Assembly: GCF_036227225.1 (NCBI RefSeq)
Contig: NZ_CP109444.1
Span: 2,771,501-2,835,500 of the forward strand
Source: Streptomyces sp. NBC_01478
Lineage (GTDB): Bacteria > Actinomycetota > Actinomycetes > Streptomycetales > Streptomycetaceae
Direction of reading: 5' to 3'
Length of the DNA stretch: 64,000 bases
Position numbers and translations under genes: made by a program. Every line of letters begins with the position of its first letter. Within the stretch, counting starts at the first letter, position 1. The notes beneath the pieces are model-generated. The model ran no database searches and was not told where the DNA came from. It was given only the letters and a program-made list of their open reading frames with translations. This document shows, piece by piece, positions 33,496 to 42,159 of this stretch.

Positions 33496-34857
33496 ATGGC
33501 GGATCCGGCGATGAGTGTGAGCCCTTACTGGGAGTTGACCTTCGACGCCGACGGCGACGTCGACCAGCGAGAACGCGATCGGCTGCTGAGCGAGGTGCGG
33601 CAGCGCGGGGTCGGTGACCTGATCGTCTTCTCGCACGGGTGGAACAGCCAACGCGCCGGCGCGACCCGGCTCTACAGCCGCTTCTTCGCGCCGGTCCCGC
33701 ACCTCGCGCCGAAGGCGAAGATCGGGTACGTGGGCGTGATCTGGCCATCCATGGAGTTCCCGGACCAACCGATTCCGAACTTCCCCCGATCACCGGCCGC
33801 CGTAGCGGAGTTGACGCGGCCGGCGCTCGACGACGGCACCCGGCACGCGCTCCTCGACGCCTTCCCGGGCAAGGCGCCGGTGATCGACCGGATCGCCCGG
33901 ATGCTGGACCAACAGCCGTCCCGGGACGTTGAGTTGGAGGAGTTCGGGCGGCTGGTGCGGACGCTGGTGGAGGTGGTGGCGCCGGGGCCGCAGGCGTTGT
34001 TCGGCGCGGACACACTGGCGGAAGGGGGGTCGCAGTACGAGCCGCGAATGTTCGCCGTCGGGCGCACGGCCGAAGTCTGCGAGCAGTTCGCGCAGGCGCT
34101 GGCCCACCTCGAAGCACCCCAATCTCCGGGCGCGGTGACGGAGTTCGCGCTGCCGAATCCGTGGAAGGGTGCGCGGGAGCTGCTGCGGCAGGCCGCCTAC
34201 TACGCGATGAAGCGGCGCGCGGGCACGGTCGGCGAGCGTGGTCTGGGCCCGGTGGTCGGGCGGCTCGCGGCGGTGGCGCCGGAGGTGCGGGTGCATCTTG
34301 TGGGGCACAGTTTCGGCGGGCGTCTGGTGTCGTTCGCGCTACGGGGTCTGCCCGAGGGAGTGCACTCGGTCAAGTCGGTGACGCTGCTCCAAGGGGCCTT
34401 CTCCCACTACGCGTTCGCCGCCCGGCTGCCGGACGACCCGCGCACCGGGGGTGTGCTGCAAGGTCAGCAGAACCGCGTGGACGGGCCGTTGGTGTGCTGC
34501 TACTCGCACTGCGACTCGGCGCTCGGCACGATCTACCCGCTGGCCTCGCGGATGGCGGACGACGACTGCTCGTTCGCCGCCGTCGACATCGTCCGGGCGC
34601 TGGGCGACAAGTGGGGCGCGATGGGCCACGACGGGGTGCGGGCGGTGCCCGGCACTCGGTCGCTGACACTGGCCGAGGCCCTCGACTCGCCACTGCCGGA
34701 CTCGGGTTGTGTGAACGTCGACGTCTGCTCGGTGGTGTGCCACGGCGGTCCGCCGAACGGGGCGCACAGCGACATCGTGCACCCCGAACTCGCCCGGGTG
34801 GTGCTGGCGGCGGGCCGGATCGACCGGCCCGCCGCCGCTACGACGTCACCGGTGTGA
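33496..34857 (+). CDS. Alpha/beta hydrolase-like protein, 453 aa
   Basis: The nucleophile elbow VHLVGHSFGGRLVSF (Ser near residue 277) and an N-terminal LIVFSHGWNSQ near 43, the usual oxyanion strand, mark an alpha/beta-hydrolase fold. A long helical insertion lies between them (about 90-260). Catalytic Asp and His are not certain; late HGG and HSDIVHPE segments are candidates. There is no signal peptide. ATG 33496 follows GAGGAGG. The substrate is unknown. The 3' end overlaps the convergent penicillin-acylase-like gene by 12 bp. Confidence 0.8.
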   Translation: MADPAMSVSPYWELTFDADGDVDQRERDRLLSEVRQRGVGDLIVFSHGWNSQRAGATRLYSRFFAPVPHLAPKAKIGYVGVIWPSMEFPDQPIPNFPRSPAAVAELTRPALDDGTRHALLDAFPGKAPVIDRIARMLDQQPSRDVELEEFGRLVRTLVEVVAPGPQALFGADTLAEGGSQYEPRMFAVGRTAEVCEQFAQALAHLEAPQSPGAVTEFALPNPWKGARELLRQAAYYAMKRRAGTVGERGLGPVVGRLAAVAPEVRVHLVGHSFGGRLVSFALRGLPEGVHSVKSVTLLQGAFSHYAFAARLPDDPRTGGVLQGQQNRVDGPLVCCYSHCDSALGTIYPLASRMADDDCSFAAVDIVRALGDKWGAMGHDGVRAVPGTRSLTLAEALDSPLPDSGCVNVDVCSVVCHGGPPNGAHSDIVHPELARVVLAAGRIDRPAAATTSPV

Positions 34858-37629
34858 GGTGAACTCCACCACTTGCTGGAAGGTGGGCCGGTTCTGCCAA
34901 CTGATGTTGTAGTGCTTGATGCCGCCCAGCGTGCGCTGGACGATCGAGTCGGCACACCACTGGTCGCCCGCCGAGCACAGGGTGTCCCCGGGGTAGACCG
35001 TGGCCGCGGTGGCACCGGCCGCCGTCTTCAGTGTGCTGATGAGGATGTCCCGGCAGGCGCTGAGGCTGCCGCCGCCGCAGTACTGCTGGGCCAGCGGCCC
35101 GGACACGGTCTGCCCGAGCACCGACCGGATGTCCTTGTCGACGTAGCTCCACCAGCCGTACTGGAAGGAGCTTCCGGCATGCGACCCGGTCGGGCCGTGC
35201 GCGGCCGAGGGGGTCTCGTCGATGTACAGGTTGTTGGTGAACGCGGTGTACAGGCTGTCACCGAGGCCGGGTTGGAACTCGGCCTTCACCAGCGCCGGCC
35301 ACCAGGCGTCCAGGATCCGGATGGCGTCGGCGTTGGCGTAGGCCTTGGAGCCGGCCGAGGTCTCCGTGCGTTTGCCGCCGGCGGTGAGCCAGGTCTGGAG
35401 CTTGGTGACGGCCGCTGCGGCGGTGGTGTCGGTGACCGTACTGCTGTTGATCACCTTCAGCAGGTCGGGCAGGACGTCCTCGGCGCGCAGGTCGGTGAGC
35501 GAGGCGTCGGACATCGCCTTCACCAGCGAGGATCTGGTGACCCCGCCGGCCGCGACGAGTTTCTTCACCCGGTCGTCGAGGAGATTGCCGCGATGGACGG
35601 ACCCGTCACCCCAACTGGCCGTCGTGTAGTTGAGCGCCTGTTTGTTGTTCCAGGAGATGTAGTAGTCCTGGTCGACGGAGTTGGGGTGCGCGGAGGCCGG
35701 GGTGTAGTCGGAGGTGTTGGTGGTGGGGTTCCAGTTCTGCCACTCGTAGGCGGCCTGGCCCCAGACCGGGAACTCGGAGTCGACACCGCTGGCCCGCACG
35801 GGGTTGTTGCCGCTGTTGTAGTACGCGGTGTGCGAGGAGTCGGCGTAGAACCAGTTGAACGTGAAGTTGATGTGCTGCGCGGCGGTCTGGAAGGTCTGCG
35901 GACTCTTCACGTAGTCCGGGTCGTTGAGCATCTGGAAGCCGATGATCGAGTCGGCCTCGTGCATGTAGGAGGAGCGCAGGGTGGTGTAGGCGACCTTCTT
36001 CCCGCCGACGGTCGCCCGGTACTCGACGGGTCCGTACTCCGTCTTCCACACCCGCATGGTGTACGACCCGGCGGCGGTGCCGTCGGCCGTGGTGGGCGCC
36101 CAGGAGTTCTTCTGCTCGATCTCCTCCATGGCCGTGCAGGTGCCGTGGAAGAGGTAGTGGTAGTCGTCCTGGCAGAGTTCGACGGCGTACGTGTCGATGA
36201 TGTCCTGGCCGGAGGTGGTCGCGGACCACGCGTAGTCCTGGCCGCGGCCGAGTTCGACGTACATGCTCAGTCCCGCGAAGGAGGCGCCGCGGGCGCTGAT
36301 GCCCGGGCCCTGGATCTCCTGGAGCATGAGCAACTGCGGTGCGAAGTAGCCTGTTTGGGGTCCGAAGACAGCGATCGGGTGGCCGCTCGCGGTGGACTTG
36401 CCGCTCACCACAAGGGCGTTGGACATCCCGCGCTTGGCGGAGCTGAGGGCGGTCGCGGTCGCCGCGGCGGAGGCGGCGTCGGCGCTCTGGTCGGCGCCGG
36501 TGCCCGTGGCGTCGTAGACGAGTGGCTCGGTCGCCACCGAACCGGCGTCCGGCAGCGCCTCGCCCTGTGCGGTGGTGGGCTTGGTGCCGTACGGGAAGCT
36601 CTCACCGTTGTGGACGGTGAGCGCGGCCTCGGGGTCGTTGCGTTCGCGGAAGGACTCCCAGACCTTGGTGCCCTGTTCCACGCCGTACTTCTCCTGGGCG
36701 GCGAGCAGGGAGATCGCGTTGTTGACCTCGCCTCCGCCGCCGGAGCCGAACAGGGTGCCGATGACGGAGGCCAGCGCGACCAGGTCGGTGATCTTGAAGT
36801 GGTCGATCGTGCCGGCGTTGGTGATCGAGTCCTTGTGGCCGGTGAGGACGTACTCCCCGGGGAAGTAACGGCCGCTGTCGGAGGCGTCGATGTAGGCGTT
36901 GATGCCGGCCAGATAGGCGTTGGCGTCGGAGAGCGCCTGCTGGCCACGGGTGCCGTTGTTGGCGACGGCGTTGTCGATCTGGGACTGCAACTCGGCCTCG
37001 GTGTACGGGGCGTTGCGGTAGAACTCCTGCTCAAGGCCCTGGTTGGAGGCCGCGCCGCCGGCGAAGGTGGTCAACTGACCGCGTCCGACGTGCCGGAAGA
37101 CGTCCATCAGCCACAGCCGGTCCTCGGCGGCGGCGTATCCGGCGCCGTACTCGGTGCCGTAGCGCGTGGTGCCTGTGATGTGCGGCACACCGGTCGCCTT
37201 GTCGCGGACGATGGTCACGTCGGTGCGGCCGCTGGGGCTCTCGGTCGAGGCGACGTTGGCGGCGGGGACCCCGAACGAGGCGTCGTTGAAGAAGGTGTTG
37301 ATCTTCGCGTCGGTCAGCGTGGAGGCGCCCGTGGCCAGGTTGGCGTAGGGGCCGAGCTGGTCCTCCGCGTGACTGGGCTGGGTGCCGAAGACCTGGTTGA
37401 GGAGGATCTGGGCGAGGGTGGCGTTGCCGTTCTCGCCGGCCGGGAGGATGTCGGAACACTGGCCGCCGCAGTAGTCGTTGGAGGCCGTGGCCGCCGACGC
37501 GGTGCCCTGGGCAAGAGGAGACAAAAGGGCGGCAATGAGGGCGCATACGGATGCGGCCTTCAGGAACCCGGGGAATCTGCCGGGAGTTCTCAGTCTGTCG
37601 AGCAAGTTACGTGGGGTGCGCCGAGGCAT
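34846..37629 (-). CDS. Secreted penicillin acylase family Ntn hydrolase
   Basis: The 927-aa precursor has an N-terminal Sec signal (apolar FLKAASVCALIAALLSPLAQG, cleavage near ASA-A). Residues about 140-180 carry the alpha-chain motif GVPHITGTTRYGTEYGAGY. The autoproteolytic site and N-terminal nucleophile are in KRGMSNALVVSGKSTASGHP, with Ser at about 403. It should mature to alpha and beta chains and hydrolyse amide bonds, for example of acyl-homoserine lactones, beta-lactams or lipopeptides such as echinocandins. Which of these is not predictable. It is longer than typical penicillin acylases (about 800). ATG 37629 is the start; the 221-bp region upstream is AT-richer and shared with the divergent 200-aa gene. 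Confidence 0.9.
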   Translation of the reverse strand: MPRRTPRNLLDRLRTPGRFPGFLKAASVCALIAALLSPLAQGTASAATASNDYCGGQCSDILPAGENGNATLAQILLNQVFGTQPSHAEDQLGPYANLATGASTLTDAKINTFFNDASFGVPAANVASTESPSGRTDVTIVRDKATGVPHITGTTRYGTEYGAGYAAAEDRLWLMDVFRHVGRGQLTTFAGGAASNQGLEQEFYRNAPYTEAELQSQIDNAVANNGTRGQQALSDANAYLAGINAYIDASDSGRYFPGEYVLTGHKDSITNAGTIDHFKITDLVALASVIGTLFGSGGGGEVNNAISLLAAQEKYGVEQGTKVWESFRERNDPEAALTVHNGESFPYGTKPTTAQGEALPDAGSVATEPLVYDATGTGADQSADAASAAATATALSSAKRGMSNALVVSGKSTASGHPIAVFGPQTGYFAPQLLMLQEIQGPGISARGASFAGLSMYVELGRGQDYAWSATTSGQDIIDTYAVELCQDDYHYLFHGTCTAMEEIEQKNSWAPTTADGTAAGSYTMRVWKTEYGPVEYRATVGGKKVAYTTLRSSYMHEADSIIGFQMLNDPDYVKSPQTFQTAAQHINFTFNWFYADSSHTAYYNSGNNPVRASGVDSEFPVWGQAAYEWQNWNPTTNTSDYTPASAHPNSVDQDYYISWNNKQALNYTTASWGDGSVHRGNLLDDRVKKLVAAGGVTRSSLVKAMSDASLTDLRAEDVLPDLLKVINSSTVTDTTAAAAVTKLQTWLTAGGKRTETSAGSKAYANADAIRILDAWWPALVKAEFQPGLGDSLYTAFTNNLYIDETPSAAHGPTGSHAGSSFQYGWWSYVDKDIRSVLGQTVSGPLAQQYCGGGSLSACRDILISTLKTAAGATAATVYPGDTLCSAGDQWCADSIVQRTLGGIKHYNISWQNRPTFQQVVEFTSHR

Positions 37630-37850
37630 GGCGGCTCCTACCGACGGGGGTGTGGCCGGACGTTACCGCCGGTATCCCCGGGATTGAAGATGAACATGCG
37701 TCAAGTTTTGGATGAGCGTGAGCCGCTTATGGAGGGCATCGAAAATCGGATGGAGCCAAATCGCTTGTCGATACGTCTATTCGGCGACGTCCGTTCGACG
37801 ACGCCGAGGTGACCGAAGTACAGGTGCAGGTGTGACGGAGGTGCAGGGCG

Positions 37851-38453
37851 ATGGCCGGTTTCCGGAGTCTGGCGAGACAGGTGCGAGACCCTCGGTGCGA
37901 TCTGGCGCTGCGGCGCTACTCGCTGCGCAAGTGCCTTGAGCGGTTCGCCCCTTATGGGCACAGGGCGACCTGGGACCACTTGAGCTCCCGGGCCGGGTTC
38001 GGACCCGAGGACCGCTCCCCCGACCCGGCGCGGCTCGTGGCCGCACTGGACGAACTGGAGGAAGCGCGCAAGGTCTGGCTCGCCTATGAGGTCGGGTTCG
38101 CCGAACGCCGTAAGAAGGAGAAGCACGACGGGCTCCGCCGCCCGGGCACCGTGGACGACTGGCACCGGCTGACCTGGGGCGGCTTCGGCGTCGCCTGGTG
38201 CGACGACCCACGACTCCACCCCCATGAACCACTGGCCGAGGTGCTGCGAAAGCTGATCGCCGCCCTGGAGCGCGAACCGGGTTCCGTGTGCCCGGTGTGC
38301 GCCGGGGAGCGCCTCCAGTGGAAGTACGACCTGGCCCACGAACCCTCCTCGGGCCCGGTCTGCACGGACTGCGGCATCGTCGTCCCGCGTCCGGTGCTCA
38401 CGCCCGAGGCACTGGCCCATGCCAGGCGCGGACGGCTGCTCATGTCCGCCTGA
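37851..38453 (+). CDS. Hypothetical zinc-ribbon protein, 200 aa
   Basis: I do not recognise a family. Residues 1-140 are helical and charged with many Trp (WDHLSSRAGF, WHRLTWGGFGVAWCDD). Residues about 146-182 form a treble-clef or zinc-ribbon pair (VCPVCAGERLQW...VCTDCGIVVPR) expected to bind one zinc. There is no signal peptide. ATG 37851 (MAGFRSLARQ) follows GGAGGTGCAGGGCG. A terminator follows. Confidence 0.8.
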   Translation: MAGFRSLARQVRDPRCDLALRRYSLRKCLERFAPYGHRATWDHLSSRAGFGPEDRSPDPARLVAALDELEEARKVWLAYEVGFAERRKKEKHDGLRRPGTVDDWHRLTWGGFGVAWCDDPRLHPHEPLAEVLRKLIAALEREPGSVCPVCAGERLQWKYDLAHEPSSGPVCTDCGIVVPRPVLTPEALAHARRGRLLMSA

Positions 38454-38478
38454 ACCGGGGCGATCGAAGAAGGGCGCC

Positions 38479-38506
38479 AGGGGTGCGCCGGGGATGCCGC
38501 ACCCCT
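38479..38506. terminator. Terminator between convergent genes
   Basis: AGGGGTGCG and CGCACCCCT form a perfect 9-bp stem with a 10-nt loop, followed by TTAC on the plus strand. It lies in the 144-bp gap between the zinc-ribbon gene and the G1 peptidase gene and could serve both. Confidence 0.8.
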
Positions 38507-38597
38507 TTACGACCCAGCCGGTTTGCGCTTGCCGGTGCAACGGCCGAGGCTGCCGACGGCGTTCCGTCGACAGCCCCGAAGCGGTGCGCAGCAGGTG

Positions 38598-39389
38598 TCA
38601 GCTCGCCTTCCACACGTCGGCGAAGCTGCCGCCGGAGATCGAGCCCGGCTGCGCCCGTACGGCGGAGCTGCTGCTCTTCGTCATCACGATCTCGTTCGGC
38701 GCGTACGTGTCCAGGTTGCTGCCGTTCGCCTTGGCGCCGGTGAAGGTGACGGTGCCGAAGTTCGCGAGGCTCGCGACCGAGCCGCCGACCTCGGGGGCCT
38801 CGGCGATGACCTCGGCGGAGGCGTTCTTGAAGCCGGACGAGCCGGCGTGCGTCGTCGTCTTCGTCCAGCCCTCGGTGGAGTCGGCGAGGGTCATGGTGAA
38901 GGTGGAGCCGGTGTAGGTCACGGTCGCCGTGAACTTGTCGCCGCCCTTGACGGTGACCCCGGAGTACGCGCTCTCGGAGGCGGGCAGCACCTCCCACCAG
39001 GCGCCGTAGGTGGCCTTGCCGCCGATGCAGTCGGCCTCCGTACCGGTCTGCTCCAGCGCGGAGTTGCTGTAGCCGTCGAGGCCGACCCAGAAGGACGAGT
39101 ACGTCGTGGCCGAGCCGCAGGTGACGGTCGGCTGGGTCCAGGACGAGGTGACCGACGTGTAGGCGCCGGTCGAGCCGGTGGCCGCGTAGCCGGACCAGTT
39201 GGTGGACGAGACGGTGGCGTTGACCTTGCCGGGCTTCGCGAGCCCGTGCAGCGTGTGGCTCTCGTGGCTCGCTATGGCCTGGGTGAGCTGGGCCGGGGTG
39301 TGCGAGGCGGCGAGCGCGGGGGTGGCCAGGGCGGCGGTGAGGGCTGCGGCGGTGACGAGAACGAACCCGGCGGAAGATCTCGGGGACAT
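38598..39389 (-). CDS. Secreted G1 (eqolisin) glutamic endopeptidase
   Basis: The 263-aa precursor has a signal peptide (SSAGFVLVTAAALTAALATPALA). A short pro-region precedes a Peptidase_G1 domain: STNWSGYAATG near 62, SFWVGLDGYSNSALEQTGTE near 98-117 containing the catalytic Gln, and SAEVIAEAPEVGG near 190 with the catalytic Glu. G1 peptidases are acid proteases known first from fungi and also found in Streptomyces. There are two Cys likely forming a disulfide. ATG 39389 follows GGAGAGTC. A nested inverted repeat lies about 87 bp upstream. Confidence 0.9.
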   Translation of the reverse strand: MSPRSSAGFVLVTAAALTAALATPALAASHTPAQLTQAIASHESHTLHGLAKPGKVNATVSSTNWSGYAATGSTGAYTSVTSSWTQPTVTCGSATTYSSFWVGLDGYSNSALEQTGTEADCIGGKATYGAWWEVLPASESAYSGVTVKGGDKFTATVTYTGSTFTMTLADSTEGWTKTTTHAGSSGFKNASAEVIAEAPEVGGSVASLANFGTVTFTGAKANGSNLDTYAPNEIVMTKSSSSAVRAQPGSISGGSFADVWKAS

Positions 39390-39475
39390 GACTCTCCGTC
39401 ATTCGAGGGGGTGGGGGGCTGCCATGACGACAGTGGACAGCAGCTTCCGCGAGGCCTCATGAGCATGGCAAGACG

Positions 39476-39506
39476 GTCAAGCCCCTTCAGTCTTGAGGGA
39501 ATTGAC
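39476..39506. promoter_or_regulatory. Imperfect inverted repeat upstream of the G1 peptidase
   Basis: GTCAA (39476-39480) and TTGAC (39502-39506) flank an inner imperfect repeat (CCCTTCA/TTGAGGG) in an AT-rich stretch between divergent genes. It may be an operator or contain the promoter of the secreted protease. Confidence 0.35.
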
Positions 39507-39627
39507 GGCGCAACAACTGAGAAATCTGACAAGTTCATTCAAATTTGATCAATCGCCGGGCAAGACTGACCAAACTTCAGGGCAACGGTCTTCCGCCCCA
39601 CGACAGCCCTGACTTGAGCTGGAGTAC

Positions 39628-40566
39628 GTGACTTCCAGACCGGGGTACGTGACGTCCGGATCCGAGACGATGCCGTTCCACGAGGCGTTGCGCGCGGCCA
39701 TCGCGGCCAGCGGGCTGAGCCTGGACCGGATCCAGGACCGGCTGCTGCGCCGCGGTACGCCGGTGGCGTCGGCGACGCTCAGCTCCTGGCAGTCCGGGCG
39801 CTACCAGCCCGAACGCCAACGGTCGTTGGCGGCGCTGACCGTCCTGGAGGACGTCCTGCGGCTGCCGCCCGGCGCGCTCACCGGACTGCTGGGCCCGCCC
39901 CGGCCACGAGGCCGCTGGCTGCCGCCGGTCGGCGACCACCCGGATCTGGCCCGGGTCTGGTCGGACCACCGCGACCTGACCGCCGTCCTCGCCGCGCTCG
40001 ACACCCGCTGGGACGACAGCCTGACCAGGCTCAGTTGCCACAACCGGGTCGACGTGGACGCCGACCGCAGCGTCCGCTCGATGACCAGCCGCCGTCTGCT
40101 GCGCGCCGAGGCGGACGGCGCGGACCGCTGGATCGCCCTGTACCGCCTGGACGCCCCCGGCCCCTTGCCGCGGTTCCGCCCGGCGGCCCCGGCCACGCTG
40201 GGCACCGTCGTCGAACTGCCCGCCGAGGGGCTGGTGGCCGCGGAGCTGCTCTTCGACCGCCCGCTCGCGCGCGGCGAGACCGTGATCGTCGACTACACGG
40301 TGGAGCATCGGGACCCGCGCCCGTACTCCCTGCGCGCCGAGACGACCATTCACGTGCCGATGCGCGAACACCTTCTCGAGGTCCGCTTCGCGAAGGGGTC
40401 GGTGCCGCACGCGTGTTACTCGTTCCGCACGAACGGCCTCGGCTCCCATGCCGGTGCCGCGCGGCCCAGGGAGCAGCGGCTACGGGTGGACGCGTCGGGG
40501 TCGGTGCACGCGGTGGCGTTGGGGGTGGGGCCCTGCCGGGTCGGGATCCGGTGGGTGTGGGCGTGA
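39628..40566 (+). CDS. XRE-type helix-turn-helix regulator, 312 aa
   Basis: Residues about 15-75 form a Cro/XRE-like HTH (FHEALRAAIAASGLSLDRIQ...ATLSSWQSGRYQPER). The remaining 235 residues are a beta-rich domain with YTVEHRDPRPYSLRAETTIHV. Proteins of this layout are common in Streptomyces as orphan regulators. GTG 39628 has GGAG nearby; GTG 39649 and ATG 39670 are alternatives, the latter starting MPFHEALR. It is divergent from the G1 peptidase gene, which it may control. Confidence 0.82.
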   Translation: MTSRPGYVTSGSETMPFHEALRAAIAASGLSLDRIQDRLLRRGTPVASATLSSWQSGRYQPERQRSLAALTVLEDVLRLPPGALTGLLGPPRPRGRWLPPVGDHPDLARVWSDHRDLTAVLAALDTRWDDSLTRLSCHNRVDVDADRSVRSMTSRRLLRAEADGADRWIALYRLDAPGPLPRFRPAAPATLGTVVELPAEGLVAAELLFDRPLARGETVIVDYTVEHRDPRPYSLRAETTIHVPMREHLLEVRFAKGSVPHACYSFRTNGLGSHAGAARPREQRLRVDASGSVHAVALGVGPCRVGIRWVWA

Positions 40567-40602
40567 GAGGGCGTTGTCAGTGGCGGGTGGCACCATCGGG
40601 AC

Positions 40603-41331
40603 ATGGTGCAGGTCTGTCTCAACGGGGCCCGTGGGGTTGCCGACGGCTGGATGGTGCCGGTCTCGCCCGGGGCGTTGGCCGATGCCGCGGTGGAGGCTGT
40701 CGCGGCGGGGGCCACGGATGTCCACCTCCATCCCAAGTCCCCTTGCGGGGACGACACGTTGTCGCCGCGCGTCCTCGCGGTGACGCTGGACGCGATACGG
40801 GCGCGGGTGACCGTGCCGGTCGGCGTGACCACCGGCGCCTGGGCCGAGCCGGACCCCGCCGCCCGGCTGGAGCGGGTGCGCGGCTGGACGGTGCTGCCCG
40901 ACCACGCCTCGGTCAACTGGCACGAGCCGGGCGCCGAGGAGGTCGCGACGGCGCTGCTCGACCGGGGCGTCGGCGTGGAGGCGGGCATCTGGTCGGGGAC
41001 GGAGGGCGCCGCCCGGTTCGCCGTCTCACCCCTCCGCTCGAAGGTGCTGCGGGTCCTCGCCGAGGTGACCGACCCGGATCCGGACACGGCCGAGGCGTCC
41101 GCGCGCGCACTCCTCACCGAGCTCGGCACCGGGCACGGCCGCCCGGTGCTGCTGCACGGTGAGGACGGCGGCGCCTGGCCGGTGCTCCGGCTCGCGGGGC
41201 ACCTGGGGCTGGCGACCCGAATGGGCCTGGAGGACACGCTGTTCCTGCCGGACGGTGAACGGGCCTTGTCCAACGCTCAGTTGGTCGCCGAGGCGTTGGT
41301 CCAGTACGGGTGCGCCCAGCGCTCGTCGTAG
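40603..41331 (+). CDS. BKACE/DUF849-like beta-keto acid cleavage enzyme
   Basis: The 242-aa protein resembles the BKACE (3-keto-5-aminohexanoate cleavage) TIM-barrel family: VCLNGARGV at the start, a metal-site DVHLHPKSPCGDDTLSP near 38, GVTTGAW near 77, VNWHEPGA near 103 and GLEDTLFLPDG near 210. Family members condense a beta-keto acid with acetyl-CoA. It is shorter than typical members (about 270-310), so the barrel may be trimmed. The substrate is unknown. Its last 55 bp overlap the convergent 244-aa gene. Confidence 0.8.
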   Translation: MVQVCLNGARGVADGWMVPVSPGALADAAVEAVAAGATDVHLHPKSPCGDDTLSPRVLAVTLDAIRARVTVPVGVTTGAWAEPDPAARLERVRGWTVLPDHASVNWHEPGAEEVATALLDRGVGVEAGIWSGTEGAARFAVSPLRSKVLRVLAEVTDPDPDTAEASARALLTELGTGHGRPVLLHGEDGGAWPVLRLAGHLGLATRMGLEDTLFLPDGERALSNAQLVAEALVQYGCAQRSS

Positions 41332-42011
41332 GGCAGGGCGAGGAGTTCGGCCCGTACGGCGAGGTCGGCCTCGCCCTGGACGCACAGGCGGACGGCACCG
41401 GGGCCGGCCAGCCAGGCGCGCAGATCTGCCACGCCGGAGCCCTCGCCGTCGTCGTACCACCACCAGAACGGGGAGGAGTCGGACAACAGGTCGTAGAGCC
41501 AGGTGACAGCGCAGCGCGCGAGATGTGCGTCCGCGACGGGGGTCCGGACCCACCCGTCGAGGAACGGAGTCACGGCTCCGGCGATCGTGGCGCAGGTCTC
41601 GAAGGTGTCGTCGATGGCGTAGGGCGGCTCGGGCAGGGTGAGGGTGTCCTGCCACCAGGCGTGCAGGAAGGCCTCGATCGCGGTGGCCTGCTCGGCCGGC
41701 CAGGAACGCCAGTCCACCCGGCTCAGCCCATGGGCGCCGTAGCCGATCGAGCCCAGGGTGCCCTCGGCCATCGCCCGTGCGGCCTGCGGCAGCAGGCGTC
41801 GCATCGCGGCCGGGTCGTCGTCGAAGTGGTCGGGCACCTCGAAGAGGTAGTAGCGCACCACGTCCAGGGGCACGCGTGTGTACGGCGTGCGCAGAAACGC
41901 GGTCTCCTCGGGCGCGTGGCAGTGTCCGCAGCCGGTCTCGTGCGGGCTGGCGAATCCGTTGAATACCGTGTCGATGTCCGCGAGCGCGGCGTCAAGTGCG
42001 GGTGATGCCAT
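41277..42011 (-). CDS. Hypothetical protein with CxxC-H motif, 244 aa
   Basis: Start ATG 42011 (MASPALDAAL) is chosen over an upstream in-frame ATG at 42041. An N-terminal GCGHCHAPEE could bind metal. The protein is helical and rich in Trp (SPFWWWYDDGEG, AWWQDTLTLPEPPY, DERWAHPYW). There is no signal peptide and no named family. The C-terminus overlaps the BKACE-like gene by 55 bp on the other strand; both reading frames look conserved in character, so both are kept. Confidence 0.75.
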   Translation of the reverse strand: MASPALDAALADIDTVFNGFASPHETGCGHCHAPEETAFLRTPYTRVPLDVVRYYLFEVPDHFDDDPAAMRRLLPQAARAMAEGTLGSIGYGAHGLSRVDWRSWPAEQATAIEAFLHAWWQDTLTLPEPPYAIDDTFETCATIAGAVTPFLDGWVRTPVADAHLARCAVTWLYDLLSDSSPFWWWYDDGEGSGVADLRAWLAGPGAVRLCVQGEADLAVRAELLALPYDERWAHPYWTNASATN

Positions 42012-42114
42012 GGGAGTTGGTCCCGTCGGTACTCCGTGCACGGCGTCGCCGCCGGCCGAAGAGACCGACGCTAGCAGTCACAAATCCCTTCGCTCCACCC
42101 CTTTCGGATCAGGA

Positions 42115-42140
42115 CAGTTGAGTGCGATGAAACCCAACTG
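42115..42140 (+). promoter_or_regulatory. Inverted repeat in the RNA ligase leader
   Basis: CAGTTG (42115-42120) and CAACTG (42135-42140) are perfect 6-bp arms around 14 nt, ending 19 nt before the RNA ligase start codon. It is an operator or leader hairpin candidate, seen by symmetry only. Confidence 0.3.
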
Positions 42141-42159
42141 AGGAACCCGAGGAGTCCCG

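Noticed and set aside
37690..37812. 40-aa open frame MNMRQVLDEREPLM... upstream of the zinc-ribbon gene
   Set aside because: It is short, lacks a ribosome site and lies in the AT-richer divergent promoter region; kept only as a note.
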